A stretch of 63,291 bases of DNA from Clostridia bacterium (GTDB lineage Bacteria > Bacillota > Clostridia > Christensenellales > UBA1242). The position numbers were made by a program, and so were the translations under genes. The notes beneath the pieces were generated by a model, which searched no databases, was not told the origin of the DNA, and worked only from the letters and a program-made list of their open reading frames with translations. The stretch is taken from the NCBI GenBank assembly GCA_900753315.1, contig CAADYP010000009.1, positions 1 through 63,291 on the forward strand, read 5' to 3'. Below, in pieces: positions 15,345-23,393 of this stretch (its first letter is position 1; the number at the start of each line of letters is the position of its first letter).

Positions 15345-16196
15345 ATGAGCGACATATTTTTGTCAATTCCTAGCGGATTCAACATTTTTGGTTGGCACAT
15401 AAACTTTTATGGCATAACTAGTGCTCTTTCATATCTTATGGGTGTCGTCATAACTTGCCTTATCGCAAAAAAGCGGGGTTTCAAGACTGAAGATATCATA
15501 ACTCTCGCCTGCTATGTCATTCCAATGGCAATCATTGGTGCTCGCATATATTATGTTTTGTTTAGGCTCGAACTCTACACGAATTTCTGGGATATTTTCA
15601 AAATTTGGGAAGGAGGTCTTGGTTTCTATGGTGGTCTTATTGGTGGAATGCTCGCAGTATTGATTTATTGTGCCATTCACAAGAAAAACTTTTTTGCCTT
15701 AATTGATATAATTGCCCCTTCCTTGATTTGTGCTCAAGGCATTGGTCGTTGGGGTAATTTCTTCAATCAAGAAGCATTTGGTTATTATGTTTCAAATCCA
15801 AATTTACAATGGTTCCCATTTTCTGTTTACATTGACTCCTGTCACCAAGCAGGCTGTTTGTGTGGCGGTTCTGGTTGGCATTTAGCTACATTTTTCTATG
15901 AGAGTCTTTGGAATTTCATGACATTCGCTGTTTTGATGCTTTTGTTATACAAAGTTGATTTCAAACAAAATGGCATGATAGCATCATTCTACCTGCTACT
16001 TTATGGCATTGGAAGAATGTTTATTGAAGGATTGCGCACTGACAGTTTGTATCTCGGTTCTATCCGCATCTCCCAACTTTTAAGCGTAATTTTTATTTTT
16101 GTAGGACTTATGTCAATTTTGTATTACTTCTATAAAAATCGAAAAAAGAAAGACAGTTTTGATAAAATAATGGACGTCTTGAAACATGATTTATAA
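15345..16196 (+). CDS. lgt: Prolipoprotein diacylglyceryl transferase
   Basis: Transfers diacylglycerol from phosphatidylglycerol to the lipobox Cys of prolipoproteins, in the cytoplasmic membrane. The 283-residue protein has about seven hydrophobic helices, the signature IGRWGNFFNQEAFG near 137-150, an HLATFFYESLWN motif and the C-terminal GRMFIEGLRTDS, all typical. A TTGGAGGG site lies upstream. It is flanked by its own promoter and terminator. An insert with four Cys residues (CHQAGCLCGG) precedes the HLA motif. Confidence 0.96.
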   Translation: MSDIFLSIPSGFNIFGWHINFYGITSALSYLMGVVITCLIAKKRGFKTEDIITLACYVIPMAIIGARIYYVLFRLELYTNFWDIFKIWEGGLGFYGGLIGGMLAVLIYCAIHKKNFFALIDIIAPSLICAQGIGRWGNFFNQEAFGYYVSNPNLQWFPFSVYIDSCHQAGCLCGGSGWHLATFFYESLWNFMTFAVLMLLLYKVDFKQNGMIASFYLLLYGIGRMFIEGLRTDSLYLGSIRISQLLSVIFIFVGLMSILYYFYKNRKKKDSFDKIMDVLKHDL

Positions 16197-16236
16197 AATA
16201 TAAGAAAAACCAAATAAACAAAAAACTTAAACATGG

Positions 16237-16272
16237 AAGCGACATCAATGGTGTTGCTTTTTATTTTATTTG
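16237..16272 (+). terminator. Intrinsic terminator of lgt
   Basis: Stem AAGCGACATC/GGTGTTGCTT with wobble pairs and a 3-base loop, then TTTTATTTTATTTG. Confidence 0.75.
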
Positions 16273-16333
16273 ATTATCAAATAACCGCCCATTTTGGTTT
16301 AAATTTTGTGCGTATTGACATACTAAAATTGAT

Positions 16334-16834
16334 ATGACTGGTTATTTTAGTGGTATAAAAAAAACATATACTTTGAGATTTTTGTTTTTTCTGCTCCTTG
16401 TCTTTTTTGTCGTAATGACCACATTGTCTTTCACCATCTTATCAAAACCCGCATTATTTTTCTACTCGTTTTGTTTATCTGTTGGACTTTATCAAGTGGC
16501 AAAAGGACTTTTATTTAGATTGGATAGTTCGTTTTATCTTGGCTCATTATTAAATTTTATTGGAGCATTTGGATTTTATTTTTATCTTTCAAACCAAACT
16601 CAATTCTCGGCTCTATACATTTCTTCTGCCTTTTTGTTTGCATCAATGGTTACATTTCTGTTTTTTTTACAATTCTTTCACTTGATTGTCTCCTATTCGA
16701 TATTTTTCGTCAATATTTATGGTTGGTTACTTTCAAAAAATTTGATAACTTTACCTATTTTTATTGCTTTTGTAGTGCCATTTTTGGTATTATTAAGTGT
16801 AACAATATTTTTGAGTATTAAATGGAGAAAATAA
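16334..16834 (+). CDS. Uncharacterised multi-pass membrane protein
   Basis: A 166-residue, very hydrophobic protein with about five membrane helices and few charged residues outside the N-terminal KKTYTLR and C-terminal KWRK. I do not recognise a family. No SD precedes the ATG. The gene ends one base before the start of the DivIVA-like gene, whose ribosome site (GGAG) lies inside its last codons, so the two are translationally linked. A role in the cell envelope or division is a guess from that neighbour. Confidence 0.55.
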   Translation: MTGYFSGIKKTYTLRFLFFLLLVFFVVMTTLSFTILSKPALFFYSFCLSVGLYQVAKGLLFRLDSSFYLGSLLNFIGAFGFYFYLSNQTQFSALYISSAFLFASMVTFLFFLQFFHLIVSYSIFFVNIYGWLLSKNLITLPIFIAFVVPFLVLLSVTIFLSIKWRK

Positions 16835-16835
16835 T

Positions 16836-17495
16836 ATGTTTTCACAAGAATCAAATGGCTATAACAAAGCCGAAGTCGATATGTATATTCAAAGAATGAA
16901 GGCAAATTATGAGTCAAAACTCATGGAAGAAAAACTCAAAGCCTTGGACTCAGAGAAGAAAGTTTTGGACATGAAAAACGAAAAACTTGAAATTGAAAAC
17001 AAAGAAAGACACATCATGACTGCATTAAATGTCATTGAAAAGGCAAAAAAATTTCAAGAAGAAGGTCCAAAAAATTTATACAAACTCATAATGGACAAAC
17101 TCAGTCTTTTAGTCAAAGAACTTGATTTAAAATTCCCAGAACTTCGCAAAAATCCAGACTTTGATGCTATTTTGATTGAATTTTCAGAGATGATTGATGA
17201 TTACAAAGAAAATTTGGAAAAAACAACTGACATCACTCACCCAATTTATTCCGAAAATGACAGTATGCGTCTTTTGTTAAACAAAATGCAAGACTACAAA
17301 AAGGGGCAAGAACCCCCAAGAGAGATTCACATCACAACAGTAACAAAAAAACAAACACCACCGCCTATTTCAAGCCCCGTCGCCCCAAAAGATATCCCGG
17401 AAAATGAAAGCGGTTTCAGTTTTGAAGAAGCATTAAACCCAACAGAAGATTTGGCAGAGATTATGAAAGCATTTGATTTCTACAATCAAAAATAA
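16836..17495 (+). CDS. DivIVA/GpsB-like coiled-coil protein
   Basis: A 219-residue protein. The N-terminus SNGYNKAEVDMYIQRMKANYE matches the DivIVA lipid-binding/GpsB start (GYxKxEVDxFI), followed by a coiled coil (about residues 15-75), a second helical region and a Pro-rich linker (about 160-185). DivIVA-type proteins mark curved membranes and organise division or polar growth. The C-terminal part is not recognisable. It lies in an apparent operon with the membrane protein upstream and the FakA-type domain downstream. Confidence 0.7.
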   Translation: MFSQESNGYNKAEVDMYIQRMKANYESKLMEEKLKALDSEKKVLDMKNEKLEIENKERHIMTALNVIEKAKKFQEEGPKNLYKLIMDKLSLLVKELDLKFPELRKNPDFDAILIEFSEMIDDYKENLEKTTDITHPIYSENDSMRLLLNKMQDYKKGQEPPREIHITTVTKKQTPPPISSPVAPKDIPENESGFSFEEALNPTEDLAEIMKAFDFYNQK

Positions 17496-17516
17496 AAACA
17501 AAGGAAGGATAAAAAA

Positions 17517-17768
17517 ATGATTGAATACAAATTCGATACACAACTTTTGATTGAAGGTAAAAACTTGTCTGATGAAAAAATCAGAGAATACATCACAAAA
17601 AACATTGAAGGTGATTGTCTCCTTGTTGTTGGTGATGATGAAATGATAAGACTTCATTTTCACACAAACACACCATGGAAAGTGCTTGAATATTGTGATG
17701 GTCTTGGTGATATTCAAGACATTGTTGTTGAGAACATGGAAAGACAAGCAAACGGCTTAAACGGCTAA
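17517..17768 (+). CDS. Stand-alone FakA middle-domain-like protein
   Basis: An 83-residue protein that aligns with one internal domain of the DAK-type fatty acid kinase FakA (YloV). Its pattern 'DTQLLIEG ... LVVGDDEMIRLHFHTN ... NMERQ' corresponds to FakA 'TEFxVxL ... VVxDDxxVKVHVHT ... NMRxQ'. The kinase domain and the C-terminal domain are absent, and the Cys before the first strand in FakA is missing, while His47-x-His49 is kept. An AAGGAAGG site precedes the ATG. It may bind DegV/FakB proteins or be a decayed fragment that is still translated. Confidence 0.7.
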   Translation: MIEYKFDTQLLIEGKNLSDEKIREYITKNIEGDCLLVVGDDEMIRLHFHTNTPWKVLEYCDGLGDIQDIVVENMERQANGLNG

Positions 17769-17781
17769 TACGACACAAAAT

Positions 17782-17816
17782 AAAAAAGAAGAGCAATATG
17801 CACTCTTCTTTTTTTT
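17782..17816. terminator. Bidirectional terminator
   Basis: Perfect 12-bp stem AAAAAAGAAGAG/CTCTTCTTTTTT with a 9-base loop, between convergent genes. The core is nearly identical to the terminator at 22431-22460. Confidence 0.92.
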
Positions 17817-17824
17817 AATTGATT

Positions 17825-18832
17825 TTAATAGAAAATCGTCAAAAACATACCAGATGCTACTCCAACAAGATAGAGCAAGAGCATTATGCCCAAATTTTGA
17901 AGTGGATGTTTTCTGTTTTTCGTCCACAGAATAAAAAGACCAACTCCCGCACCTGCTGACAACCCTGCAACCAAAGCAGGGAAAGACAAAGTCCCATACA
18001 TAAACAACTCAACAAGCAAAACTGATGATGCACAATTTGGAATAAGCCCAATAACGCTTGCAATCAAAACTTGAAGATATTTGTTTGTTGTAAGAACATT
18101 TGCCAAGGCATCAGTTCCACAATATCCAATGATAAGATTTATAACAAATGTTGCTATAAAAATGTAAATTGCAATCTCAAAAGTATGCATAAATGCATCC
18201 AAAAAAATATTATCCGCACAGCATCCATGCTCGTGACCACACTCCATATCACACTTATCTGTGTGAATATGCCCACATTCATGTGCATGGTGATGTTCTT
18301 CATGGTGATGCAACTCGTGCTCAGCTTCATCATGCCTATTGTTTTCATGATGTTCATCATGTTCGTGACAATCTTCATTTTGATGTTCAACAACTGGCAA
18401 AGTTGTGATTTGTTTATGTTTTGCTTTTCTAACAAGCCCAACACTCAAATCAATCAAATACCCCCAGAGCAAAGCAAAAGCAATTTTTACGGCTATCAAA
18501 AGTAACATAGGGACAATTTGCTCTGTGTTTGAAACCATAATAGGTATTGCTTCATCACTGGTTGCGACAAAAACAGCAACCAAAGTTCCAAGTGAAACAT
18601 GCTTTTCAGCATATAGGTCAGCGATTACTGAAGAAAAGCCACATTGCGGCACGCACCCCAGAATCGAAGCATACAAAACGCCTGTCTTTTTGTTTTTAGA
18701 CAAGAATTTACTAAATTTGTGACTGTGGTCATGAGATAAGAAAGATACCAAAAGATATGCGAGAAAAAGTATAGGAACAACCTTTAAGCAATCCACAACT
18801 GCATCATAAAGACTCTCGACAAAAATTTCCAA
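17825..18832 (-). CDS. Putative heavy-metal/manganese exporter (ArsP_2-like 10-TM family)
   Basis: A membrane protein with about ten helices in two halves separated by a His/Asp/Glu-rich loop (more than 20 His, about residues 150-205). Each half has a Pro-Cys membrane motif: GCVPQCGFSS in the first and GLIPNCASS in the second, which suggests internal duplication. This matches the putative metal-exporter family often labelled manganese or arsenic transporter. I chose a TTG start at 18832: AGGTGG lies nine bases upstream and the predicted transcript begins near 18851, inside the longer reading from 18886. Substrate unproven. Confidence 0.8.
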   Translation of the reverse strand: MEIFVESLYDAVVDCLKVVPILFLAYLLVSFLSHDHSHKFSKFLSKNKKTGVLYASILGCVPQCGFSSVIADLYAEKHVSLGTLVAVFVATSDEAIPIMVSNTEQIVPMLLLIAVKIAFALLWGYLIDLSVGLVRKAKHKQITTLPVVEHQNEDCHEHDEHHENNRHDEAEHELHHHEEHHHAHECGHIHTDKCDMECGHEHGCCADNIFLDAFMHTFEIAIYIFIATFVINLIIGYCGTDALANVLTTNKYLQVLIASVIGLIPNCASSVLLVELFMYGTLSFPALVAGLSAGAGVGLFILWTKNRKHPLQNLGIMLLLYLVGVASGMFLTIFY

Positions 18833-18857
18833 CTCCTGCCACCTTTTAAACTCAAAT

Positions 18858-18886
18858 ATTATAGCACACCCTGTCAAGTATTTCAA
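18858..18886 (-). promoter_or_regulatory. Promoter of the metal exporter gene
   Basis: TTGAAA (18886-18881), 17 bases ending TGC, TATAAT (18863-18858). The predicted start near 18851 excludes the upstream ATG at 18886 and supports the TTG start. Confidence 0.8.
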
Positions 18887-18915
18887 ACTAAAATTTTGAT
18901 TATTTATACAAAGCG

Positions 18916-18945
18916 TTGACTGCTCAACTCAAAATATGGTATTAT
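18916..18945 (+). promoter_or_regulatory. Promoter of the marR-ABC operon
   Basis: TTGACT (18916-18921), 18 bases, TATTAT (18940-18945). The -10 lies within the palindrome at 18941-18957. Confidence 0.75.
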
Positions 18946-18957
18946 ATGTCATATAAT
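18941..18957. promoter_or_regulatory. Probable MarR-type operator
   Basis: A perfect palindrome, ATTATATG-T-CATATAAT, covers the -10 of the marR promoter. Its size and symmetry fit a winged-helix dimer site, so autorepression by the MarR-like protein is likely. Confidence 0.65.
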
Positions 18958-19003
18958 TATGCAATATTTTACGCAACTAAAAAATCAAAAGGACAAAAAC
19001 ACA

Positions 19004-19414
19004 ATGGAAGAAAGCATTGATATTAGAAAAATTCTATATTTAAAGACAGCATACAGCAAGATCTTAAGCAAAAAGTTTGGAAGTGACAGTCTTACATCAA
19101 GTTATGCAGTTTTTGCGGAAGCAATAAGTGCAAATTGTTTTCATTCTCAACAGGAATTATCAGATTATCTTGGTTGTAACAAAGCACACACAAGCAGAAC
19201 CCTTTTGAAAATGCAAATTAAAGGACTTATCTCCCCACTACATTTAAGGCAAGAGATAACTTTGACAGAAAAAGGAAAGAAATACGCCGAGCAAGTCAAA
19301 AAAAGCAAAGAAAAAATGATTGGCGAACTTTTTGAAGGTGTTTCGCCAGAAGACAGCGAAAATTTTGCCAAAGTTTTAAACCAAATCATTAAAAATGCAA
19401 AAGTAATAAAATAA
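19004..19414 (+). CDS. MarR family transcriptional regulator
   Basis: A 136-residue winged-helix protein. The HTH spans SQQELSDYLGCNKAHTSRTLLKM (about residues 46-68), followed by a wing ending in LTEKGKKYAEQ, as in MarR proteins. It is the first gene of a unit with the ABC transporter starting 19 bases after it, and so probably controls that exporter. The ATG at 19004 is preceded by AAAGGA ten bases upstream; an ATG at 18959 lies too close to the predicted transcript start. Confidence 0.85.
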   Translation: MEESIDIRKILYLKTAYSKILSKKFGSDSLTSSYAVFAEAISANCFHSQQELSDYLGCNKAHTSRTLLKMQIKGLISPLHLRQEITLTEKGKKYAEQVKKSKEKMIGELFEGVSPEDSENFAKVLNQIIKNAKVIK

Positions 19415-19432
19415 AAGGATTTTGGAGACGAT

Positions 19433-21622
19433 ATGGAAAAAGAATTGAGACTTATAAATGTAAATAAAAAATACAAACTCTCAAATAAAGAAACTTTTCA
19501 AGCACTCTATGACATAAATGTAGAATTTGAAAAAGGAGAACTTATTTCTATTGTTGGTGAAAGCGGAAGCGGAAAATCCACCCTTATGAACTTGATTGGC
19601 GGATTGGATTCTGACTACACAGGTCAAATCATTGTCGGTAACGAAGATTTGAGCAAATTGCAAGAAAAAGAACTTGATAAATACCGCAAAAATAGAGTCG
19701 GTTTCGTTTTTCAATCATTCAATTTGATTTCACACCTTTCAATTTTGGACAATGTTACACTTGCACTCACTCTCTCAAATGTTGGGGAAAAAGAAAAAAT
19801 TGCAAAAGCAACAGAGATTTTGAAAAGAGTTGGGCTTGAAAGCCAACTTAAAAAGAAACCAAACCAACTTTCTGGCGGACAAAAACAAAGAGTTGCCATT
19901 GCTAGAGCACTCATCAATGACCCAGAAATCATTATTGCTGACGAGCCTACTGGAGCTCTTGACAGCGGAACTTCAATGCAAATTTTGGAAATTTTGAAAG
20001 AAATTGCCGACAGCGGAAAACTTGTTATTATGGTCACACACTCTGAAAAGGTCGCTTCAATTTCTTCTCGTGTTGTTGAAATTTCAGATGGAAGAATCAT
20101 CGCAGACAAAACAAACGAAAATTATAAGAGAAACGATAGCGAAAATGCAGAAGAAGAAAGCGAAGATGCCATCACTAAAAATGAAAATCCATACGAAATA
20201 AGCTACACCACAAATCAAAAAGAAAGCATAGTTGCAAAAAAGAAAAAGAAATCTTCAAAAGACAAGCAAAATCTGTCGATTTGCTCTGCAATAAGATTGT
20301 CTCTTCACAATATGTGGGCAAGCAGAGTCAAAAACTTTTTGATGTCATTCGGTGTTGCCATAGGAATTGGGAGTTTGATTTTGATGATGTGTTTCAGTTC
20401 TGGTATAACCGACTATATTAATGACACTATGAAGTCATACTCCGACCCTACAATTGTCACAATTTCAAGAAAGAAAACAGAAGATTCAAATTTTATGGAA
20501 AGTTTAGCTTTCAATCCTTTTAGCAATGATGAAATATCAACCCTAAAAACCAGCATAAACAATTACTTATCAGAAAAAGGTTATGATTTTGCGGTTGATG
20601 ATTCAAATATGTCTTACGGAATGCAAATGATGACGATGTTTTCAAATGCAAAAGTTGTTTACAATCCAGTAGACTCATTTGATAAAGACTCATCAAAATA
20701 TTTTGATGACAATTATCTCAAAGACAATGATTTGCCTTATCAATCAATAATTTATATGTACACCACCCCACCTTACTATACTGACAAAAACATTATTGAT
20801 GGAAAAATGTCAACTTCGACAAATGGAATAATGTTTTCAAAAGGCATCTTGGATTTGTTTGAAAACAAAAAACTTCTCAACGAAGATGGAACAAACAGAA
20901 AATTAGATATTTGTTTTACATTCACTGATGGAGAAAGAAATTCGACAAACATCAATTTTGACGATTTAGACCTTACAGCAACTGTTGACACATCTGTTAT
21001 GGCTGGCTATTTGGTTATGTATATTGATTATGACTATCTTGGAACTCTTTTCCACGACTATAGTCCTGCAGTAGGAAATGCATTTGCTCCAAATGTGCTT
21101 TACATCAAGACACCGTCAGAAAAAATTACTAAAGCAATAAACTCATACCTTGCTTCGACACAAAAATATTCTGGCTCTATTGAAGAACAACTTGCAAATA
21201 TGTTTATGGGAATGTCAAATATTATTGGCACATCACTCATCGTTATTTCTTGCATTTCTCTTTTGGTCTCTGCGATGATGATTTTGGTTGTGCTTTACAT
21301 GAGTGTAACAGAACGAACAAAAGAAATCGGTGTTATGAAATCAATTGGAGCAAGAAGAAAAGATATAAAACGAATATTTACATCAGAAAGTTTCTTAATT
21401 GGGGTTTTAAGCGGAATTTTGGGAATTCTATTCAATTTTGTGCTTACAATTATCGTTTGGATATCACTCAACCATACAATTGGACTCGCACCAATCAGTT
21501 ATCGTTGGTGGTATTTTGCAGTAGCAATGGGAGTTTCAATTGTTATCAGCATATTGTCAGGACTTTACCCTGCAAGCAAAGCGGCAAAACTTGACCCAGT
21601 TGAAAGTTTGAGACGAGAATAA
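19433..21622 (+). CDS. ABC transporter, fused ATPase and FtsX-type permease (MacB-like)
   Basis: A 729-residue fusion. The ATPase (1-230) has Walker A GESGSGKST (42-50), signature LSGGQ (146-150) and Walker B IIIADE (166-171). A charged linker follows, then the MacB/FtsX permease with one helix near 300-325, a large extracytoplasmic region and three C-terminal helices ending in GLYPASKAAKLDPVESLR. Such transporters export peptides, antibiotics or lipoproteins, or work as mechanotransmitters. With a MarR-type regulator upstream, a drug or antimicrobial response role is plausible but not shown. Confidence 0.93.
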   Translation: MEKELRLINVNKKYKLSNKETFQALYDINVEFEKGELISIVGESGSGKSTLMNLIGGLDSDYTGQIIVGNEDLSKLQEKELDKYRKNRVGFVFQSFNLISHLSILDNVTLALTLSNVGEKEKIAKATEILKRVGLESQLKKKPNQLSGGQKQRVAIARALINDPEIIIADEPTGALDSGTSMQILEILKEIADSGKLVIMVTHSEKVASISSRVVEISDGRIIADKTNENYKRNDSENAEEESEDAITKNENPYEISYTTNQKESIVAKKKKKSSKDKQNLSICSAIRLSLHNMWASRVKNFLMSFGVAIGIGSLILMMCFSSGITDYINDTMKSYSDPTIVTISRKKTEDSNFMESLAFNPFSNDEISTLKTSINNYLSEKGYDFAVDDSNMSYGMQMMTMFSNAKVVYNPVDSFDKDSSKYFDDNYLKDNDLPYQSIIYMYTTPPYYTDKNIIDGKMSTSTNGIMFSKGILDLFENKKLLNEDGTNRKLDICFTFTDGERNSTNINFDDLDLTATVDTSVMAGYLVMYIDYDYLGTLFHDYSPAVGNAFAPNVLYIKTPSEKITKAINSYLASTQKYSGSIEEQLANMFMGMSNIIGTSLIVISCISLLVSAMMILVVLYMSVTERTKEIGVMKSIGARRKDIKRIFTSESFLIGVLSGILGILFNFVLTIIVWISLNHTIGLAPISYRWWYFAVAMGVSIVISILSGLYPASKAAKLDPVESLRRE

Positions 21623-21687
21623 TTTACAAGCGAAAAAACAACCTATTTTCATGCCAACCAGCACAGCATAAAAGGAATGGAAGCTTT

Positions 21688-22347
21688 ATGATAAATATTA
21701 AAAAATTTTTGAAAGATAATGCGGATTATGAATACGCACGATTCAACGAAAAATTCATCTCCACTAGATATCAAATTGTTGGAGTACGGCTTCCTGCCCT
21801 ACAAAAATTTGCAAAAGACATCGAACCCGAATACATTGAACTCGAAGCTGCCAATTTGTATCACGAAGAAATTTTGCTATATGGATATGCCGCTGGTTTA
21901 ATCAAAAATGAAGACGAACAACTTGAATATCTTGAAAACATTTTGCCTTACATTGACAACTGGTGCACTTGTGACTGCATTGTGTCATCATTAAAGAAAC
22001 TTACAGGCGAAAAATCTTATCAGTATTTTTCAGGTCTGCTCAAAGATGATAGAGAATTTTATGTAAGAGTCGGCATCGTTTCAATGATGCGTAACTTTAT
22101 GAAAACTGACCATTTGTTTGAAATTTTAAGGGATTTGAGGGCAATAAAAAATGATGCTTATTACATCAAAATGGCAAAAGCATGGTTTTATGCGGAACTT
22201 TGCGTATTCAACAACGAAATAGCAAAAGAAGAGATTTCAAAGATTGATGACAAATTTGTCAGAAACAAAGCAATCTCAAAAGCAAAAGAAAGTTTTAGAG
22301 TATCAGCCCAAGCCAAAGAAGAACTTAAAAAACTCAAATTAAAATAA
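21688..22347 (+). CDS. AlkD-like DNA alkylation repair protein
   Basis: A 219-residue protein made of HEAT-like helical repeats. It carries family landmarks PYIDNWCTCDCIVSSLK (about 91-107), the VRVGIVSMMRNFM helix and AYYIKMAKAWFYAEL, ending in NKAISKAKESFRVS. AlkD glycosylases remove bulky or cationic alkylated bases by capturing the flipped-out lesion. The gene stands between the ABC transporter and the convergent rplS, with a GGAATGGAAG site upstream. Substrate range is not predictable; distant homologues may lack glycosylase activity. Confidence 0.85.
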   Translation: MINIKKFLKDNADYEYARFNEKFISTRYQIVGVRLPALQKFAKDIEPEYIELEAANLYHEEILLYGYAAGLIKNEDEQLEYLENILPYIDNWCTCDCIVSSLKKLTGEKSYQYFSGLLKDDREFYVRVGIVSMMRNFMKTDHLFEILRDLRAIKNDAYYIKMAKAWFYAELCVFNNEIAKEEISKIDDKFVRNKAISKAKESFRVSAQAKEELKKLKLK

Positions 22348-22430
22348 ACTACCAAATATTGTAGCCATTTAACATTGATACGAAAACGAAAAATAACACG
22401 GCAAATTAACAAAATATAAAAGAAATAAAA

Positions 22431-22460
22431 AAGAAGAGCAAAAACTCTTCTTATTTTTAT
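22431..22460. terminator. Bidirectional terminator between the alkD-like gene and rplS
   Basis: AAGAAGAG/CTCTTCTT stem with a 6-base loop and A/T tracts on both sides. Convergent genes flank it. Confidence 0.85.
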
Positions 22461-22464
22461 TTTA

Positions 22465-22815
22465 TTAGTTGTTATCAGCAGATTTAACTTTTGCAGCCTT
22501 TCCTGTAAGATCTCTAACGTAATAAAGTTTTGCTCTTCTTGGTTTACCCTTTCTTACTACTTCAATTGTAGCAATCTTTGGTGAATGAACTGGGAATGAT
22601 TTTTCAACGCCAACACCATAAGAAATTTTTCTTACTGTGAAAGTTTCTCTAATTCCGCCATTTCTTCTAGCAATAACTACGCCTTCAAAAGCCTGCAATC
22701 TTTCCTTGTCGCCTTCTTTGATTTTAACTGTAACTCTTACAGTATCACCAATAGAAAATTCAGGAATAGATTCTTTCATGCCTTCTCTTTCTAATTGATC
22801 AATAATATTTGCCAT
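22465..22815 (-). CDS. rplS: 50S ribosomal protein L19
   Basis: A 116-residue bL19 protein that lies at the 30S-50S interface. It contains FSIGDTVRVTVKIKEGDKERLQAFEGVVIARR and the C-terminal VRKGKPRRAKLYYVRDLTGKAA, split here only for description. Length is normal. It has its own promoter and an L19-type leader RNA immediately upstream, so it is probably autoregulated apart from the trmD-rimM-rpsP cluster. AAAGGAG precedes the ATG. Confidence 0.98.
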   Translation of the reverse strand: MANIIDQLEREGMKESIPEFSIGDTVRVTVKIKEGDKERLQAFEGVVIARRNGGIRETFTVRKISYGVGVEKSFPVHSPKIATIEVVRKGKPRRAKLYYVRDLTGKAAKVKSADNN

Positions 22816-22842
22816 GACTTATCTCCTTTTTTCAGATTTTCG

Positions 22843-22890
22843 ACAAGATGCTCATAAAGTCCTCGCCCCAGCGGAACACCCGAAGTCTTG
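22843..22890 (-). promoter_or_regulatory. L19-type ribosomal protein leader RNA
   Basis: The leader is closed by CAAGA/TCTTG (22890-22886 with 22848-22844). It carries CGGGTGTTCCGC and GAGGACTTT, as I remember for the Firmicutes L19 leader. It sits between the rplS promoter and start codon, where such autoregulatory leaders occur. Recognition is by eye. Confidence 0.65.
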
Positions 22891-22893
22891 ATA

Positions 22894-22923
22894 ATTATAA
22901 CATACACACTTAGACAAAAACAA
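22894..22923 (-). promoter_or_regulatory. Promoter of rplS
   Basis: An extended -10, TGT-TATAAT (22899-22894), with a weak TTGTTT -35 (22923-22918) 18 bases away. The start is predicted near the 5' end of the L19 leader. Confidence 0.7.
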
Positions 22924-22959
22924 GTGTTTTGCCAAATATTTTTTAAAATTTTTTATGTT

Positions 22960-23340
22960 TTACATAAAAGCATTTTCAATATGTTCCAAATTGTCATTTG
23001 ACACTTCAACCACATCAAATCTAACATCGTTGTAATATTTGTTTTTTATCATAAGATAGATTTCTGCGACTTTTTTTATTTTGTTTTGTTTACGAAAATC
23101 AACAGCTTCAATTGGTCGTCCAAATCTATAAGTAGAACGATTTTTCACTTCAATAAACACAATAACTCCATCTTTTTCAGCAATAATGTCGATTTCTCCA
23201 ATTTTGTTTTTGAAATTAGTTTCTAAAATTTTGTAACCATGTTTCTTTAAAAACAAAACAGCTTTTATTTCACCCTTCTTGCCTTCTATATTGTTTTTAA
23301 TTTTTGTATAATCTTTAAAATCGTCTTTCATATATCTCAT
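22960..23340 (-). CDS. yraN: YraN-family (UPF0102) nuclease-fold protein
   Basis: A 126-residue protein with the PD-(D/E)xK-like YraN core: GEIKAVLFLKKHGYKIL, then KIGEIDIIAEKDGVIVFIEVKNR, the latter carrying the Asp, Glu and Lys of a nuclease-type site. The function of the family is uncertain, with DNA processing suspected. No SD precedes either ATG (23340 or 23331). A TTTAAT box six bases before 23340 could be a leaderless promoter, but its -35 is poor. It is part of the trmD-rbgA neighbourhood, as in Bacillus. Confidence 0.9.
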   Translation of the reverse strand: MRYMKDDFKDYTKIKNNIEGKKGEIKAVLFLKKHGYKILETNFKNKIGEIDIIAEKDGVIVFIEVKNRSTYRFGRPIEAVDFRKQNKIKKVAEIYLMIKNKYYNDVRFDVVEVSNDNLEHIENAFM

Positions 23341-23393
23341 ATGATTATTAAAATATAACTTTTACCGACAACAAAATCAGTAGATTGAATTGT

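Noticed and set aside
18193..18408. His-rich open reading frames antisense to the metal exporter
   Set aside because: They mirror the His/Asp/Glu codons of the exporter loop (CAT/ATG on opposite strands) and have no ribosome site.
18941..18957. Palindrome as another member of the intergenic repeat family
   Set aside because: It lacks the TGTGTAATACGC and TGCAACAA segments of the family and is better explained as a MarR operator over the -10 box.
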